A stretch of DNA of 64,000 nucleotides, taken from the NCBI GenBank assembly GCA_001692895.1, contig KV748181.1, positions 1,927,640 through 1,991,639 of the forward strand. Direction: 5' to 3'. The notes beneath the pieces were generated by a model. The model was not told the DNA's origin. It did no database searches and saw only the letters and a program-made list of their open reading frames with translations. Each line of letters starts with the position of its first letter. Positions within the stretch are counted from its first letter, which is position 1. Origin of the DNA: Cenococcum geophilum 1.58 (lineage: Eukaryota; Ascomycota; Dothideomycetes; Gloniales; Gloniaceae). This document shows, piece by piece, positions 15,648 to 27,453 of the stretch. A program made the translations under genes and the position numbers.

Positions 15648-18600
15648 TTAAAGGTTCATAGTCACAGTCATACTATTGCTATGAACAAGCAATACCGGCG
15701 GTAAGCCCTGGCATAAAACCTCCAGATCACTCAAGTATCTCATGCTGTCCGACTCGCTTTCACAAGTGCCTTCGATGGGACTTGGTAATGTTGTGAAGAC
15801 TACAGCAGTGTCTGCAGATTGCTGCCTTATCAATTCATTGAGGATAAGATGTTGTGCCCGGCAAGGAAGATCATTGAAGCTTAGCGGGATCGCCTGCTGA
15901 AATGGGAAGCCGGATGCTTGATTGTTGCCTTGAGAATGGGACGACTCAGGTTCTCTGCCATTTTTATCCCCACTGTTCGCCTGTTCCTCTGCTTGAGAAG
16001 TTGAGAAGTGTTGGTAAATAGACTGGTGGCTATGACTACGGTCAGGTGATGACTGGTCTGTGAACATAATCGAAGGACCAGGGCCGTCTTCAACCGCGAT
16101 AGTTGTTCGGGGCACCGGTTTAGACGAAAATTTGGGGGGATACTGGTGCCGTATCACTGGCGACCGCGTCAGGGGGCGTGTTTGTGGAGAAGAGACGCCA
16201 GGTCTTGCTGGACTGCCCCGGCCCTGAGTTGAAGAGTCGGGCTTGGCGGCATCTCCTAAAAGTGCGGTATCGGAGGACGTGGCTTGTGGGTGAGGTCTTA
16301 ATGGATTGAATTTAGGCATTGATGAAGTGTCTTCTGTATCGAGGACCCGACGTAGACCGAACATCTTTGAAGGAAATGGAATTCTCACGCTCGCCCCCAT
16401 ACTTCGAGTCCTCCTCACGGGGATAATTGGCAGTTCATCCTCGGAAGCGTCCAAGTCGTATTCGTCAATATCATTTTCGCTCGCAGCCAGTTCCTCGCTC
16501 TCGCTGTTAATGGCGTCTTCACCACTTTCTTCGCTAGAAGACGAGCTCTCACTTGCGCTTCCGTGCCCACTTACGAGGTCAGGAAGTAACCTATGAGTCC
16601 GCATTCCGATACTGACGCCTAGCTGGTTGATGTCACCCATAGAGGCTTTGCGTTTCGACTTCCGAAGCATTTTCCGTAACCCTTCGAATCGTTTCGCCTT
16701 GATATCGTGTCTTCCATGCTGGAACGAGGATGTCGGCCAATTGGTCACGGCACCAAGCAAACCTTCAACCTCTGCCAACTCCTGACTAGCGCTTATGGAA
16801 CCCGGCCTATCTCGAAGTTTCTGGATATCCCGCCACCATTCCTCTTCACTCAGAGCTTCATTGACATCATGCACAGCATCTGCATTCTCGTTATCGTTCT
16901 CGGTATTTGCATTGATGATCACTTCATATGTTTTAAGACCGCCACTTGCGAGCCAAAAGACTAGTACCTCCGCTTGTATTCTGAGATTTGTTAGAAGAGC
17001 AGTTACGCGCCCCCGCTCTTCTTCAACGTCTGATTCGTATTCTACGAATACCGCTACACGTAGTTTGTATGCTCTTTTCCACGAGGGCACCGTATTCAAA
17101 ATACATCCGAGCTGTAAAATGAGAGTATATGTATCGAAGTTGGTCGTTAATACGTTTCGCTTGGATGAGCTACCTTCACCAGCAGCGGCAATCTCAGCTG
17201 ACATCTGAATAGGCCACATGTCGATGTATTTCTTACTGTTTTCATCTTCATTCTTCCCACCGAGATGTAACATAGACAATGTCTTCTCCATTCTGGTGGG
17301 CTTTGGTCCGGGCATCTCTAGGTCTTGGAATCCTTTCGCGACAGCGACATTGATCTGAAGGCGTAATAGCAGGTCCTCGAGTATTGTAAGGTAGTTTTGA
17401 ACTCCAATAGCGTTTTCTCTTCTCATCGCATCGGTAGGCAATTTGCCATGCAACTGGTCATCTTTGCCCAGCCTTGTTCTCTCTTGAGAGTCCTTCTGAT
17501 CTGGGTCACGGTTTTCCATTCCCGATGATGGTCGAGATGGCTGGGGTGAGGGTACATCGATGAGCGGTTTTGATTCTCTTAATTCGTTGAGGTTGTAAAA
17601 ACCCATTACGACAATGTTGGGTCTCATGCCACCTAGTCCTGTACTAAGCACAATATTTCGAGCACCCCACTCCACAGCAGGTGATATAGCGATATTGACA
17701 AATGCTTTGATTTTGGAAAAATCGATGTATTTCGTCCAGGCAGTCTGTTGGCGCCTGGCCTCAGGCACTGCCCCGCCAAAGTCCTGAGTGACGATGACAT
17801 GACCAAGGACGAAAAGAGCTCCCTTTTTTAGGGAATTACAAAATTGGATAAGCTTGTATTGTCTGCGAGGATCGTTGACAAAAAGAAGAATTTGAGGCCG
17901 CCAAAACTTGACATGCTCTTGTCTAAGGCGGAGGAGATATTTTCGAACCTGGTGGTAGATGAGGCTTTGACTAACATCTCCCCATGACTTAGGAGGAGTA
18001 GTGTAGTGGATTATGAGGAAAATTACAATTAATATTGCAACGCACCCAGATGCATACAACCCGTCAACGAAGAACATCGTTGCTCCACTGACGACTGTAC
18101 CAATGGCAGCGGTCCCCCAATTGAAATAGTGAAATGACGGTCGAAAGTTCGGTGCTGAGCTGATCTTGAGTAGAAAGCATGCCAAATTCGTTACTAGGAA
18201 AGTCATGAGGTAAGTCATGGTAATGAAAGAAGCAATTCGGTTGATATCAGATAACATGGTGAGTTGAGCCACGATATAAGTTATAATGATGGCGTAGGTC
18301 GGTTCGTCCGCCTTTTCAGTGCCTTGGCCGAAGATTGAGAGACCTGGGATGAGATGGTCTCGGGCGAGTGCTTGTAGTAATTTGGCGGAGCCGATAACTC
18401 CCATCAATGCTGAAAAGAAACATGTAGCGAACTCTCCAAGTAAAATTATCACGCCAGATACGTTGACCTATGCAGCGTTAAAAAGAGATCTCTAGATTCT
18501 GAAAAGGATTCTTACAAGTTGAATGACGTTTGTATTTTGGTAGAACGAAGCTCGAGTAATAGTAGCAGCCATTGAAAGGACAACTATGGCATATGAGAAA

Positions 18601-19958
18601 AAGGTCAATACAAGGCCGTACAATGTTCCTTTAGGAATAGCTTTGCTTGGATGCTTCAGATCGCCAGACATACTCGCACCACTAAGTACAATTAGCATGC
18701 ATTTTTCAGGGCATTAGAAGCTGCTTACGCAAAGATACCGCCAGTGGCAGGGAAAAGAATACCAAACAAGTCCTGAAAATTCTCTCTGCCCTTTAGTTGA
18801 CTTCCATCGGCCCCCTTTGTGAAACTGGGCATGAGGTTGCCTCTAAAAGTTTCAAGGCTTGGCCCCGTGTACTGGATACCTAATCGTCTGCTTTCGAATG
18901 GCTTCATGATAAGGGCAGAAAACGGTATGCTGAAGGTAGCTACCAGCAACATGGCTAGAAGACCGTTGCTGCATCTCGCGAACAGACTACTGCCAGCTAG
19001 ACATATGCCAGTGCACACGAGCAGAACAATGGTTGCCCAAAGATACTGCCACCAGAAACCTTCGGGCATCCACTGATACCAGGTGCCTGAGCTAGAACCG
19101 AAGTTCTCAATAAAGCAGTCAATTAGACCTACGGCGTTCATACTCGTGTTGAAAACAAATCCAAGGTAGAAAACGATACCAATCGAGCCGCCAAACTCGG
19201 GTCCCAAGCTCCGTGAGATAAGATAATACGCACCACCACCTCTTACAGTCCCATTCGTCGCAATCGCCGAAATTGATAAAGTGGTCAAAAGATTGATAGC
19301 ATAACAAGCAATGAGCATTCCTGTAACCATGTTAGCAGTTATTCGTAAGAGACAATGAATTTGAACATCTCATACCCAACATGCCAACAACTCCTCCCTG
19401 TCCCAAAATGAATCCAAAACGTAGGAACATCAATATGCTAAGGACGTTGAGAGAGGTAGGAACGAAGACTCCAGCAAAAGTGCCCAGTTTCGACGTTCCT
19501 CCAACCGGCCTGGGAAATGCTCCAGGCCTTGGCTTGCCTACATCTACACTATGGCGTTTGTTATCACCATGAGCATGCATCTGCGCAATAAGAGAATCTT
19601 CAGCCATTATTGGGTGGCCCGTGGTTTTCCGATGACCACTTGAGACCTGTCTTCCCACATGGAACTGAGATGCGCCATGCTTGCCCAAGAAGAATAGCCT
19701 TTGCAGGAGGGTTGGCTGTGGTTGCTGGTCGTTTTGGCTCTCATCGTTGTCCACTGGCTCATAAGGGTTATTCATGTGGCCAGAATGAGCAGATACATCT
19801 AGAAGTGGGGTCTCCTCTTGAGACGAAGGAGAGGGAAACGTGGAGTAACGCCTCTCTAGCTGCTCAGCATCATCAGTGGCTGTGCGGGTTAGGAAATTCG
19901 ATCGAGTCCTCGGTGGCATCCGCCTCTGCGTAGGCGTGCCATCAGCGGCGCCTGACAT
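15648..19958 (-). CDS. VHC1: cation-chloride (K-Cl) cotransporter, Vhc1-like
   Basis: SLC12-family electroneutral K+/Cl- symporter; the yeast member Vhc1 is in the vacuolar membrane. Minus-strand exons 19958-19376, 19320-18729, 18681-18516 and 18467-15648 give 1386 residues. A cytosolic N-terminus of about 170 residues ends in KLGTFAGVFVPTSLNVLSIL, the start of TM1. TM segments follow through about residue 600, including GGGAYYLISRSLGPEFGGSI, FAGASMSGDL (the conserved ion-site loop, spliced across 18682-18728) and FATCFFSALMGVIGSAK. The long cytosolic C-terminus has the SLC12 features FWRPQILLFV and a highly acidic Ser-rich insert, and ends with a loosely conserved domain of about 100 residues. 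Length is a little over yeast Vhc1 (about 1120) because of disordered inserts. Confidence 0.9.
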
Positions 19959-20701
19959 GATGGATAGCAGGCACTTCTAAGCGGGTCACGAGACAAGTGA
20001 GGAGGTATATCCAAGGGGTTAAGGATAGGGTTGATTTTTAAACCATGCCTGGAATGCCGTTTCTTTACCGCGCCCCGGGAGAGGAGACATGGACGCGGGG
20101 AGATGATGGAAAGGCGGAAGTGTAAAAGGGAAGGAGATGCAGAACTTCAATAAAGGCATGAACAGATGTTTGCAGGGCAACTCGTGTTTCCACGGCGGCG
20201 TGAGGCCCGAAGAGCAAGCGAGTAAGGGCAGCCAATGCCAGCGAGGCAATCCCACAGAAAGGCTTTGGTGAAGGCAGCTGATCCGCCAAAATATCTGTGC
20301 ACCCCCAAAGCCCCCACGTATTCGTCCAGCGCCCCTGGCATCCGGCCATCAACATGGACCACGTCTGAGAAGTGAAGCGTCGTGACTATGACTTCGCCTT
20401 CTCGTGCGCTGAACACACTGCACTCTCTTTAATCCCTCTAATCCTTCCTTCAACCCAACTCCTCCCCGTCCACATCACCTCGCTGCCCAGCTCTCTTCCT
20501 CTCTAGCCCCTGTGTATGTATCCTCCAATACCTCGAGTCAAGCCCTCCCATGTCTGCCACTAATCTCCACCTGCTTCGCTCAACAGACTTGAGACCACAA
20601 TCACCCTCGTCACTTGCCGTTTTGACTCTCTGAAAGTATACCTCGTGTCAGCGTTTGACGCAACCTTTTACACTCCCGAGGACAACTCCGTCTCCGTCTC
20701 A
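19959..20701. promoter_or_regulatory. divergent promoter, VHC1 / amino-acid transporter
   Basis: 743 bases between divergent genes. A C/T-rich leader runs from about 20430 to 20520 on the + strand. A GTATGT at about 20514 and a CAACAG at about 20585 could bound an intron in the transporter's 5' leader; this is inferred from signals only. Confidence 0.4.
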
Positions 20702-23097
20702 ATGACAATGGCAGAACACCGCCGGCAATCGTCGGCACAGTCAAAGCCAAGGCCGGTGCCTACTTCCAAAGGCTCTCCCGACCCGAGTGAAAGTCGTTCA
20801 CCTACTGTTGAGGGTTCATATTCGAGAGCAACATTCGTCGCACGCTTAGATTCACCAGTTCCTTCACATGGCCCAGGCTCTCCAACGATTCGACAGGTTC
20901 CTACACCCAGTCAGTTAGCCAGTGCCGAACCATCACAGTCTCAAACTCCTCTTCCCGGTTTAGGCGAACCGCAGTCCTCTCTTCCAGGGCCTGGAGAGTC
21001 TGCTCTATCTCATGCGTTGAAAGAGTCATTCGGTAGGAATAGTCCGCCTCGACTTGACACACCTCCCTTGCGTCCCCTTTCACCCGCAGCTGCTGCAGCT
21101 TCTAGCCGTGGTCCACGTAGCAACTATGAGTCCCTTGATGGGAGAGGCTCTGGAAGTCCAATACCTTATGAAGACCCTGAGGTTGTGCGAAGGCATCTTG
21201 TTGGCCCCTCAAAAGGTTCTTCGTCAAATTTGTCTGGGCTTGATACACATGGTTCACCAAGAAAGACGTACGACCGCAATGGAGAAAGCTCAGATAATCG
21301 GGGAAGGAGCGCATCAGCAGACGATGATGAATTCTCCAGTTTACAACTACAGGGAGGAGATATTACGCGGCAAATATATAGGTGGACAGAGCAGCAAGAA
21401 GCAGAAGAGCGAGCGGAGATGAAAAGGAGCCGGAGTTTCCACACCACGCGGCCAAAGCCCGAGGATCAAATATTGAATATCGACAGCATCAAGCAGCCCG
21501 GTGGTTTCCGGCGTAATTACCTTAGAAGAGTTGCTGCCAGCCCATCTCCTGGACCGTCAAACTATGGAGCAGCTGGATCTCCAAGGCCAGGGCGGCAGCA
21601 ACCACCTGTTTTCACGAGCAATTTTATCGAGTTCCTTAGTTTATATGGCCACTTCGCTGGTGAAGAATTGGAGGAAGACGACGAGGCCCTAGGACCGGAT
21701 GAATACTTCTCGTCAGACACTTACGAGGAAACTGGAGGTGGTGAGAGTGATAACGATGGCCGTGAGTATGGGGAAGGGAGTGCACTTCTGACCCCAGGAA
21801 AGAAGAAGCGTAAACGAAAAGAAAGGCTTGCTGGAAAAGGTAGTCCATCTGGCGCTGCCTTGTTATTGCTCAAATCCTTTGTTGGAACAGGAGTTCTTTT
21901 TCTGCCCAGAGCTTTTCTCAACGGAGGCATGTTGTTCAGCAACTTAGTTCTACTTGGAGTTGCAGCCTTGAGCTACTACTGTTTCGTGCTCCTAGTGTCA
22001 ACACGCCTAAAAGTGGAGCATTCCTTTGGCGAAATGGGCAACGTTCTTTACGGAAAGTGGATGCGCAATCTCATCAACTTTTCGCTTGTCATCAGTCAAA
22101 TTGGCTTTTCTTCCGCATATATTGTCTTCGTGTCGGAGAATCTCCAAGCTTTCATTCTGGCAGTATCCAAATGCCGGACTCACATTGACATCAAATACAT
22201 GATCTTCATGCAGATGATTATTTTTCTCCCTCTTTCTCTTTACCGGAACATCAACCATATCCAAAAGTTGGCTCTGGTCGCCGATATTTTCATCGTGCTT
22301 GGACTCGTTTACCTTTATTACTACGACATCTACACAATTGCTGCCCAGCATGGCGTTGCGGATATCAAGAACTTCAACAGCCAGGACTGGACGTTGTTTA
22401 TTGGAACAGCCATTTTTACCTTTGAGGGTATCGGTCTCATCATCCCAATCCAGACTGGAATGAAGAACCCAAATAAGTTTCCCAAAGTCCTTGCGGGAGT
22501 TATGGTTATTATCACCGTCATTTTCGTCAGCATGGGTGCTCTTTCGTACGCCGCATACGGATCAAAAACTAAAACTGTCGTGATCTTAAATATGCCGCAA
22601 GACGACAAATTTGTCAACGGTGTGCAATTCATCTATTCGCTGGCAATCCTTCTTTCTACTCCTCTACAGATCTACCCTGCAATTGAGATCACGTCTCAGC
22701 AGCTTTTCAGCCGAACTGGGAAATATAACCCCTACATCAAATGGAAGAAAAACGTCTTCCGATTTTTCATGGTCATGGTCTGTGCTATGCTCGCATGGGT
22801 AGGAGCCAACGACTTGGATAAATTTGTGGCACTTGTCGGCAGCTTTGCTTGCATCCCACTAGTTTACATCTACCCAGTAAGCTCTTCCTTTAATCAATAG
22901 AACCAGAACACCGCTGACTTTACTCTCAGCCTATGCTTCACTACAGAGCGATAGCCAGTAGCCGCCTAGCGAAGACGTCGGACATACTTCTTTGTATATT
23001 TGGCATTGTTGGTATGGCATACACGACTGTATTGACTATTTCGAGCTGGGTGCATGGTGGAGTGGTAAAATCTCCCGGATACTGTGACGAAAAGTGA
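20702..23097 (+). CDS. vacuolar amino-acid transporter, AAAP family (Avt3/Avt4-like)
   Basis: Amino acid/auxin permease family transporter, probably exporting neutral amino acids from the vacuole. Exons 20702-22876 and 22930-23097 give 780 residues from the ATG at 20702 (MTMAEHRRQ; the next Met is two codons on). Residues 1-360 are a Ser/Pro-rich cytosolic tail. The transporter core starts near 378 with SPSGAALLLLKSFVGTGVLFLP, the AAAP TM1 signature. About ten further hydrophobic segments follow, including NFSLVISQIGFSSAYIVF and FTFEGIGLIIPIQTGMKNP. The second exon (PMLHYRA ... GYCDEK) supplies the last membrane segment. The long N-terminal tail is typical of Avt3/Avt4 rather than Avt1. Which Avt paralogue it is cannot be settled here. 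Confidence 0.88.
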
Positions 23098-23644
23098 AGA
23101 CGACGCTTTCAGCGCAATTGTCGTCTAATTAGGTAGGTAGGGTTAGTGGTACCCAAGGAACGCTGTGTAAGACGAAAATTTTAGTTCTGTTAGACTGTAA
23201 ATCAGATATCTATCGCGACATGGACTAGGACGTCCACGTGTGACTTATAAGCCAGCAACTAGATTGTCATATAGAAGCCATATAGTGTAGGCTCAAGCCC
23301 TATAAACTTAATTGACATTCGGTGAGAGAGTCGAGACTTTAAAAGCAATTTAACTCTTCACATTTTGGAGTAACTGATAGTCAGAGTGATGAAGCTCTGC
23401 AAGCAAATGGCAGGCTGGGTGGGTAGGTGGGTTTGTCCTGCTGCTCCCGCATAGCATTTTCCTTCTCTCGGTAATTTGTCGGATTTCTCTGGTGACACAC
23501 CAGCAGCAGTCAAATACACCTTATCGTCGGTGTGGAGTCACAAGCAATTTTCGATACAACAATTCTTATCATATAAATTCCAACTCGCCGGTTGTAAATC
23601 ACCCATTTTTCAGGCAATATTTACTCGCCGACTAGATCTGTAAA
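23098..23644. promoter_or_regulatory. P450 promoter region
   Basis: 547 bases. A TATAAA at 23572-23577 lies about 70 bases before the P450 ATG in a locally AT-rich stretch and is a plausible core promoter. No repeat or gene is seen. Confidence 0.45.
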
Positions 23645-25253
23645 ATGGCATTTGTCCAATTTCTCGACTTTCTCTTAGTCCCGGACCAAACTGCTATTCT
23701 ACTCCTAGCCTGCCTACTGATTTCAACTCTCAACGTATTGCTAGTCTATCTCCTCTATAATATCCTTTTCCACCCTCTTTCTCACATCCCTGGCCCCTTA
23801 TTAGCTCGCTTGTCATCTATCTACCTATACTACATCACCTATGTTGGTCACGAAGCTCGCATCCTGCATCGCCTGCACAAAGTTTACGGCTCTGTCATCC
23901 GAATCGCACCAAACGAAGTTAGTGTCTCTGATGGTAGGGCGCTGAAGGTTGTATATACGGATGCGGGAGGTATGCGTAAAGCAAATTGTTACCAAAACTT
24001 CGACATTGATGGTTTCCCGAGCATTTTCTCGGAGCTCGACAAGGAAAAACGAGCCGTGAGGGCAAGAAGTGTGACCGGTTTGTTCAGTACGAGTGCAATT
24101 CGCAAGGATGGGGAGGGGGTTATCAGAGAGGTGGCTAAGAAGTGGGTTGCTAGCACCAAAGAGAAACGTGACGCGAGTCTGAAAAAGGGGAGGGGAGGAA
24201 AAGGCAGAGAAAGTGTGGACTTGCTAAGAGGTGCCAGAGCTTTTGCGTTGGATGCTGTTACAGGATATCTCTTTGGGACGGTCTATGGAGCCCTACAGGA
24301 GGATATTGAGAAAAAAGATAGACTGAGCGCTGGGTTATTCGTGGACTCCTTTGTTGCTGTTGGGAGATTCTTCTACTTACCTAAGTGGGCGTTCACATTT
24401 CTGGAATCCTTGAGTGCTAATTTTGCGGAAAATAAGGTGAGAGTGGAAAAGAGCATGGAGAACGTGGATGAGTTTGTTACAAGAATAGTGGAGCAGGTGG
24501 ATGTAGATGACCTTGAAGAGAACACGTACCAGGCGCGCATGCTCAGAGCAAAGATCTCGAAAAAGGAGACCAAAGCCCAGTGTAAAGATCTCATGTTTGC
24601 TGGCACAGATTCGACAGGGATGAATCTAGCGACGATATGCTGGTATTTGTCCGAGAATCCGGAGAAGTATGTTGCCCTGTTTCAGACCCGTTTCAAAGCG
24701 GCTTCAATATCATGTACACAGTCAGGTAGAACCATATTGACCAATTTCTAGATATACCCGCCTTCGAACCGAACTCATCTCCAACCCCTCATCTGATCCT
24801 CAAACCCTGCCTTACCTCTCCGGTATCATCAAAGAAGGCCTTCGCCTCAGCATGGCTAATCCAACACGCATGCCGCGTGTTGTCTCATCTTCGGGGCTTA
24901 CCCTACCAAGTGGACAGTACCTTCCGCCATCTACCATTATCGGACTACAGCCTTACTCATTACACTTAAACCCGGCCGTTTTCCCGACTCCCGAGGAGTT
25001 TATGCCAGAACGCTGGCTAGATCCCACGCCAGAGATGCTCAGGGATCATATTCCATTTGGGCTCGGCAGTCGGGCATGCATCGCAAGGAACTTAGCGACT
25101 GTGGAACTATTTTTTGCTGTCGAGGGTATTATGAGAGCTGACGTACTAGAAGGTGCAAAAGCTGTAGGGGAGAAAATTGAGATTCTTGAATGGTTCAATT
25201 CCAGGGTGGTTGGAGAACGAGTTGAGATAGAGTGGCTAGAGAAGACAGAGTAA
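23645..25253 (+). CDS. cytochrome P450 monooxygenase
   Basis: Microsomal haem-thiolate monooxygenase. Exons 23645-24666 and 24752-25253 give 507 residues. One N-terminal membrane anchor (AILLLACLLISTLNVLLVYLLY) is followed by the Pro-rich hinge HPLSHIPGPLLARL. The I-helix oxygen-activation motif is AGTDST, the K-helix E-x-x-R is in KEGLR, the PERF-like motif is PERW, and the haem loop is FGLGSRACIA, with Cys as ligand and Ala where many families have Gly. The splice AA|A at 24666/24752 rebuilds NPEKYTRLRTEL, conserved between the I and K helices. The overall look (VIRIAPNEVSVSD) is like the benzoate-hydroxylase/pisatin-demethylase group of mould P450s, but the substrate cannot be read. No biosynthetic backbone gene is adjacent. 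Confidence 0.92.
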
Positions 25254-25379
25254 TGCCTAGGGAAGCGGTCAATAAATCAGGCAAAACCAACTGCAGAAAG
25301 AGGCCGTGGGAAGAAGATTTCCCTCTTAGAGAACTTTAGAAGTTTAAATTATGTGGCGGAGCAAAGAAAGTGTGTTTTT

Positions 25380-27068
25380 TTATTCACTATCATTGCTACT
25401 ACTAGTGTCATTTTCTAAACCTTCTGCTTCAAGCTCTGCTTCATCTCGCACATCCTCTGGCATTCCTATCATTACAAACGCTTTCAAGCATGTGATGCGG
25501 TTGCCAGTTTCGCATGTGCCGACAAGCTGGCCGACTTGTTTTGCTGCTTTAGCTGCAGATCCGTTCGATTTGGGGTCCGCATCTTCGCTTTCAGTTCTCT
25601 CTTCTTCATGCAACTCCTCCGAATTCAATTCCCACAGCCTGACTGCGCCATCACTGCTTCCTGTAACGATGATCAAGCTGCTAGACGGTGATGACTCTGT
25701 CGAAAAAGGGACTAAGGTCTCAAAGTCTTTGATACGGCCGGCGATTCCGGCGGCCCTGCCACCGAGTTGTGCAAGAAGAGTACAGGCTGGAATATCAACT
25801 GTCTTTGTGGTTTCGGTGGGATTTGTGGCCGGTGTAGTAACTATTTGAGTGTTATAAAAAAGAATGCGACCGTCCTCAGTTGACAAAGCTAAAATATGCA
25901 AAGAGCCCAAGCCTGGGACATAACGGATTTGATGAAGTTTTGTTAAAGGCGCTGGCAATATCCGTGCCTTCGGTTTCGAATCCTAGAAGCGGTCAGTCTT
26001 ACCAAATTCGAATTCCTGGAACAAACTACTCACCATGCCGAATATTACAGCCCCCTTTTCGAAGCCTACTGCGAATTCTTCGCCTTCAATATCCCATTCC
26101 ACCTTTCGGCCCTCGCCAGTCCCCCATTTTCCTTCACCGACTTGTTGCAGCATGTCTTTATTAAAATTCAGCACACCAGCTTTCCTGCCTGTTACCAAAT
26201 TCCATAATCGCATGCATCGCTCTCCTTTCCCCACACTAACCATAAGCTTCATGCTTGGATGTACTGCAAAATCGTTAACACCAGCTGGGACCTCACCCGG
26301 AGCGGCTGTGTCTCCACTGGGTCTTCCAACAGGTTTGGGAATAGGAGCTTTGATAGTTGACAGTACAGTCCAATCTCTTGTTCGCGATATGGCTATTGTA
26401 TTATCCTCTGCTGAAGATAACAGTTTAGACCTCGTTGGAAAGTATAGCGCAGTGATACTGGATGAATGGTGAAGTAACGAACCCAGCTCACGGTTTTTTG
26501 GGTTCTCTAAAACTGTCATACCAGCTAGTGTTGGAATTGGTGGTTTTGAGCCTATAGGCGGAGGCGCCGTGGATAGATTGTACAGGTTGATTCGTTCATC
26601 GGTGCCGCCGCTTGCGAGAATAACTTTTTGGGAATGTTCATCGGTGGATGCAGAGGGCGGTGAGATAGCAAGGCAGCGGATAGCTGAGGAGTGTGCATTG
26701 AAGAGAAACGTATCTGCGAATTCAATCTTGCTGGTGTTCCCAGGCGAGACGTGTGTGGGATTCCTGGGAATTTTTGCTGTGAGGCCGTGCAGAACTCGTT
26801 CGTAAGAGCCGGTGACGATCTGTATAGTGGCTGTATCCGTCCAATTATCGGTCGCTGAAGCTGAGGAAGAAGCAGGCCTTTTGCTCCCATCATGTAGAGT
26901 TGTCCTGAGCCCTGTGCTCTTGGTTTTGTTGCTGCTTGGTGGAGTTTTTTGCTGCTGGATGCTTGAGTATTTTGTTTGTAGTGGTGTTGAAACGATCTCT
27001 TGTTTCCTGCTCTTTGTGGTGCCTTTTGCGGCTGCCGCGTCCACGACTTCGCGCTTTCTCTTGCCCAT
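25380..27068 (-). CDS. MAK11: WD40 ribosome-biogenesis protein, Mak11/PAK1IP1-like
   Basis: Probable nucleolar WD40-repeat factor for 60S pre-ribosome maturation. Minus-strand exons 27068-26034 and 25982-25380 (intron 25983-26033) give 545 residues. The N-terminus is Lys/Arg-rich with a nuclear-localisation look (MGKRKREV). Repeats visible: QIVTGSYERVLHGLTAKI, NAHSSAIRCLAISPPS, LASGGTDERINLYNLS, HHSSSITALYFPTRSKLLSSAEDNTI, and the family-typical GVNDFAVHPSMKLMVSVGKG followed by RLWNLVTGRKAG. The C-terminal 200 residues carry one more repeat (GSSDGAVRLWELN) split by an acidic insert. It is longer than yeast Mak11 because of inserts. It is convergent with the P450 (126 bases apart) and divergent from EAF1. 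Family WD40 is certain; the Mak11 orthology is likely. Confidence 0.8.
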
Positions 27069-27453
27069 GGCTCTTTCTACAGTCTCTGCACTTGCTCTCT
27101 GCGTGTGTGGGCGGCGTTACTGCAGCTGTCAAGTATATGGGCGAGAGAGCTACGTGATGTTTTTCCTCGCTGACCTAAAATTTCGGTTTTCTGCCGGCCC
27201 AAACTGGCAAGCTCGAAACTTATCTAGGGCGGTGTGATGATAGAAGTGAATGCGAGGGGATGATTTGCTTGGCCGTCCCTCCGCCGAACCTCTGCTACTC
27301 ACGAAGTGTTGCCCATCTACAGAGACCCTCCTGTGCTTGTCTGATCAGAAATCCATCACATTTCATCAACAAACTCGCAAAACAACGCTCAAATCCATCA
27401 CCTTGGCTTTACTCGCGAATGACGGATGTCGTTCAGTCAGGTTCGGCCTTCAT
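27069..27453. promoter_or_regulatory. divergent promoter shared by MAK11 and EAF1
   Basis: 385 bases between two divergent ATGs, so both promoters must lie here or inside the leaders. No TATA box is seen; this is consistent with housekeeping genes. Confidence 0.5.

Noticed and set aside
23645-25253. Secondary-metabolite gene cluster around the P450s
   Set aside because: No polyketide, peptide or terpene synthase, no cluster transcription factor; neighbours are housekeeping genes and the second P450 is about 32 kb away.
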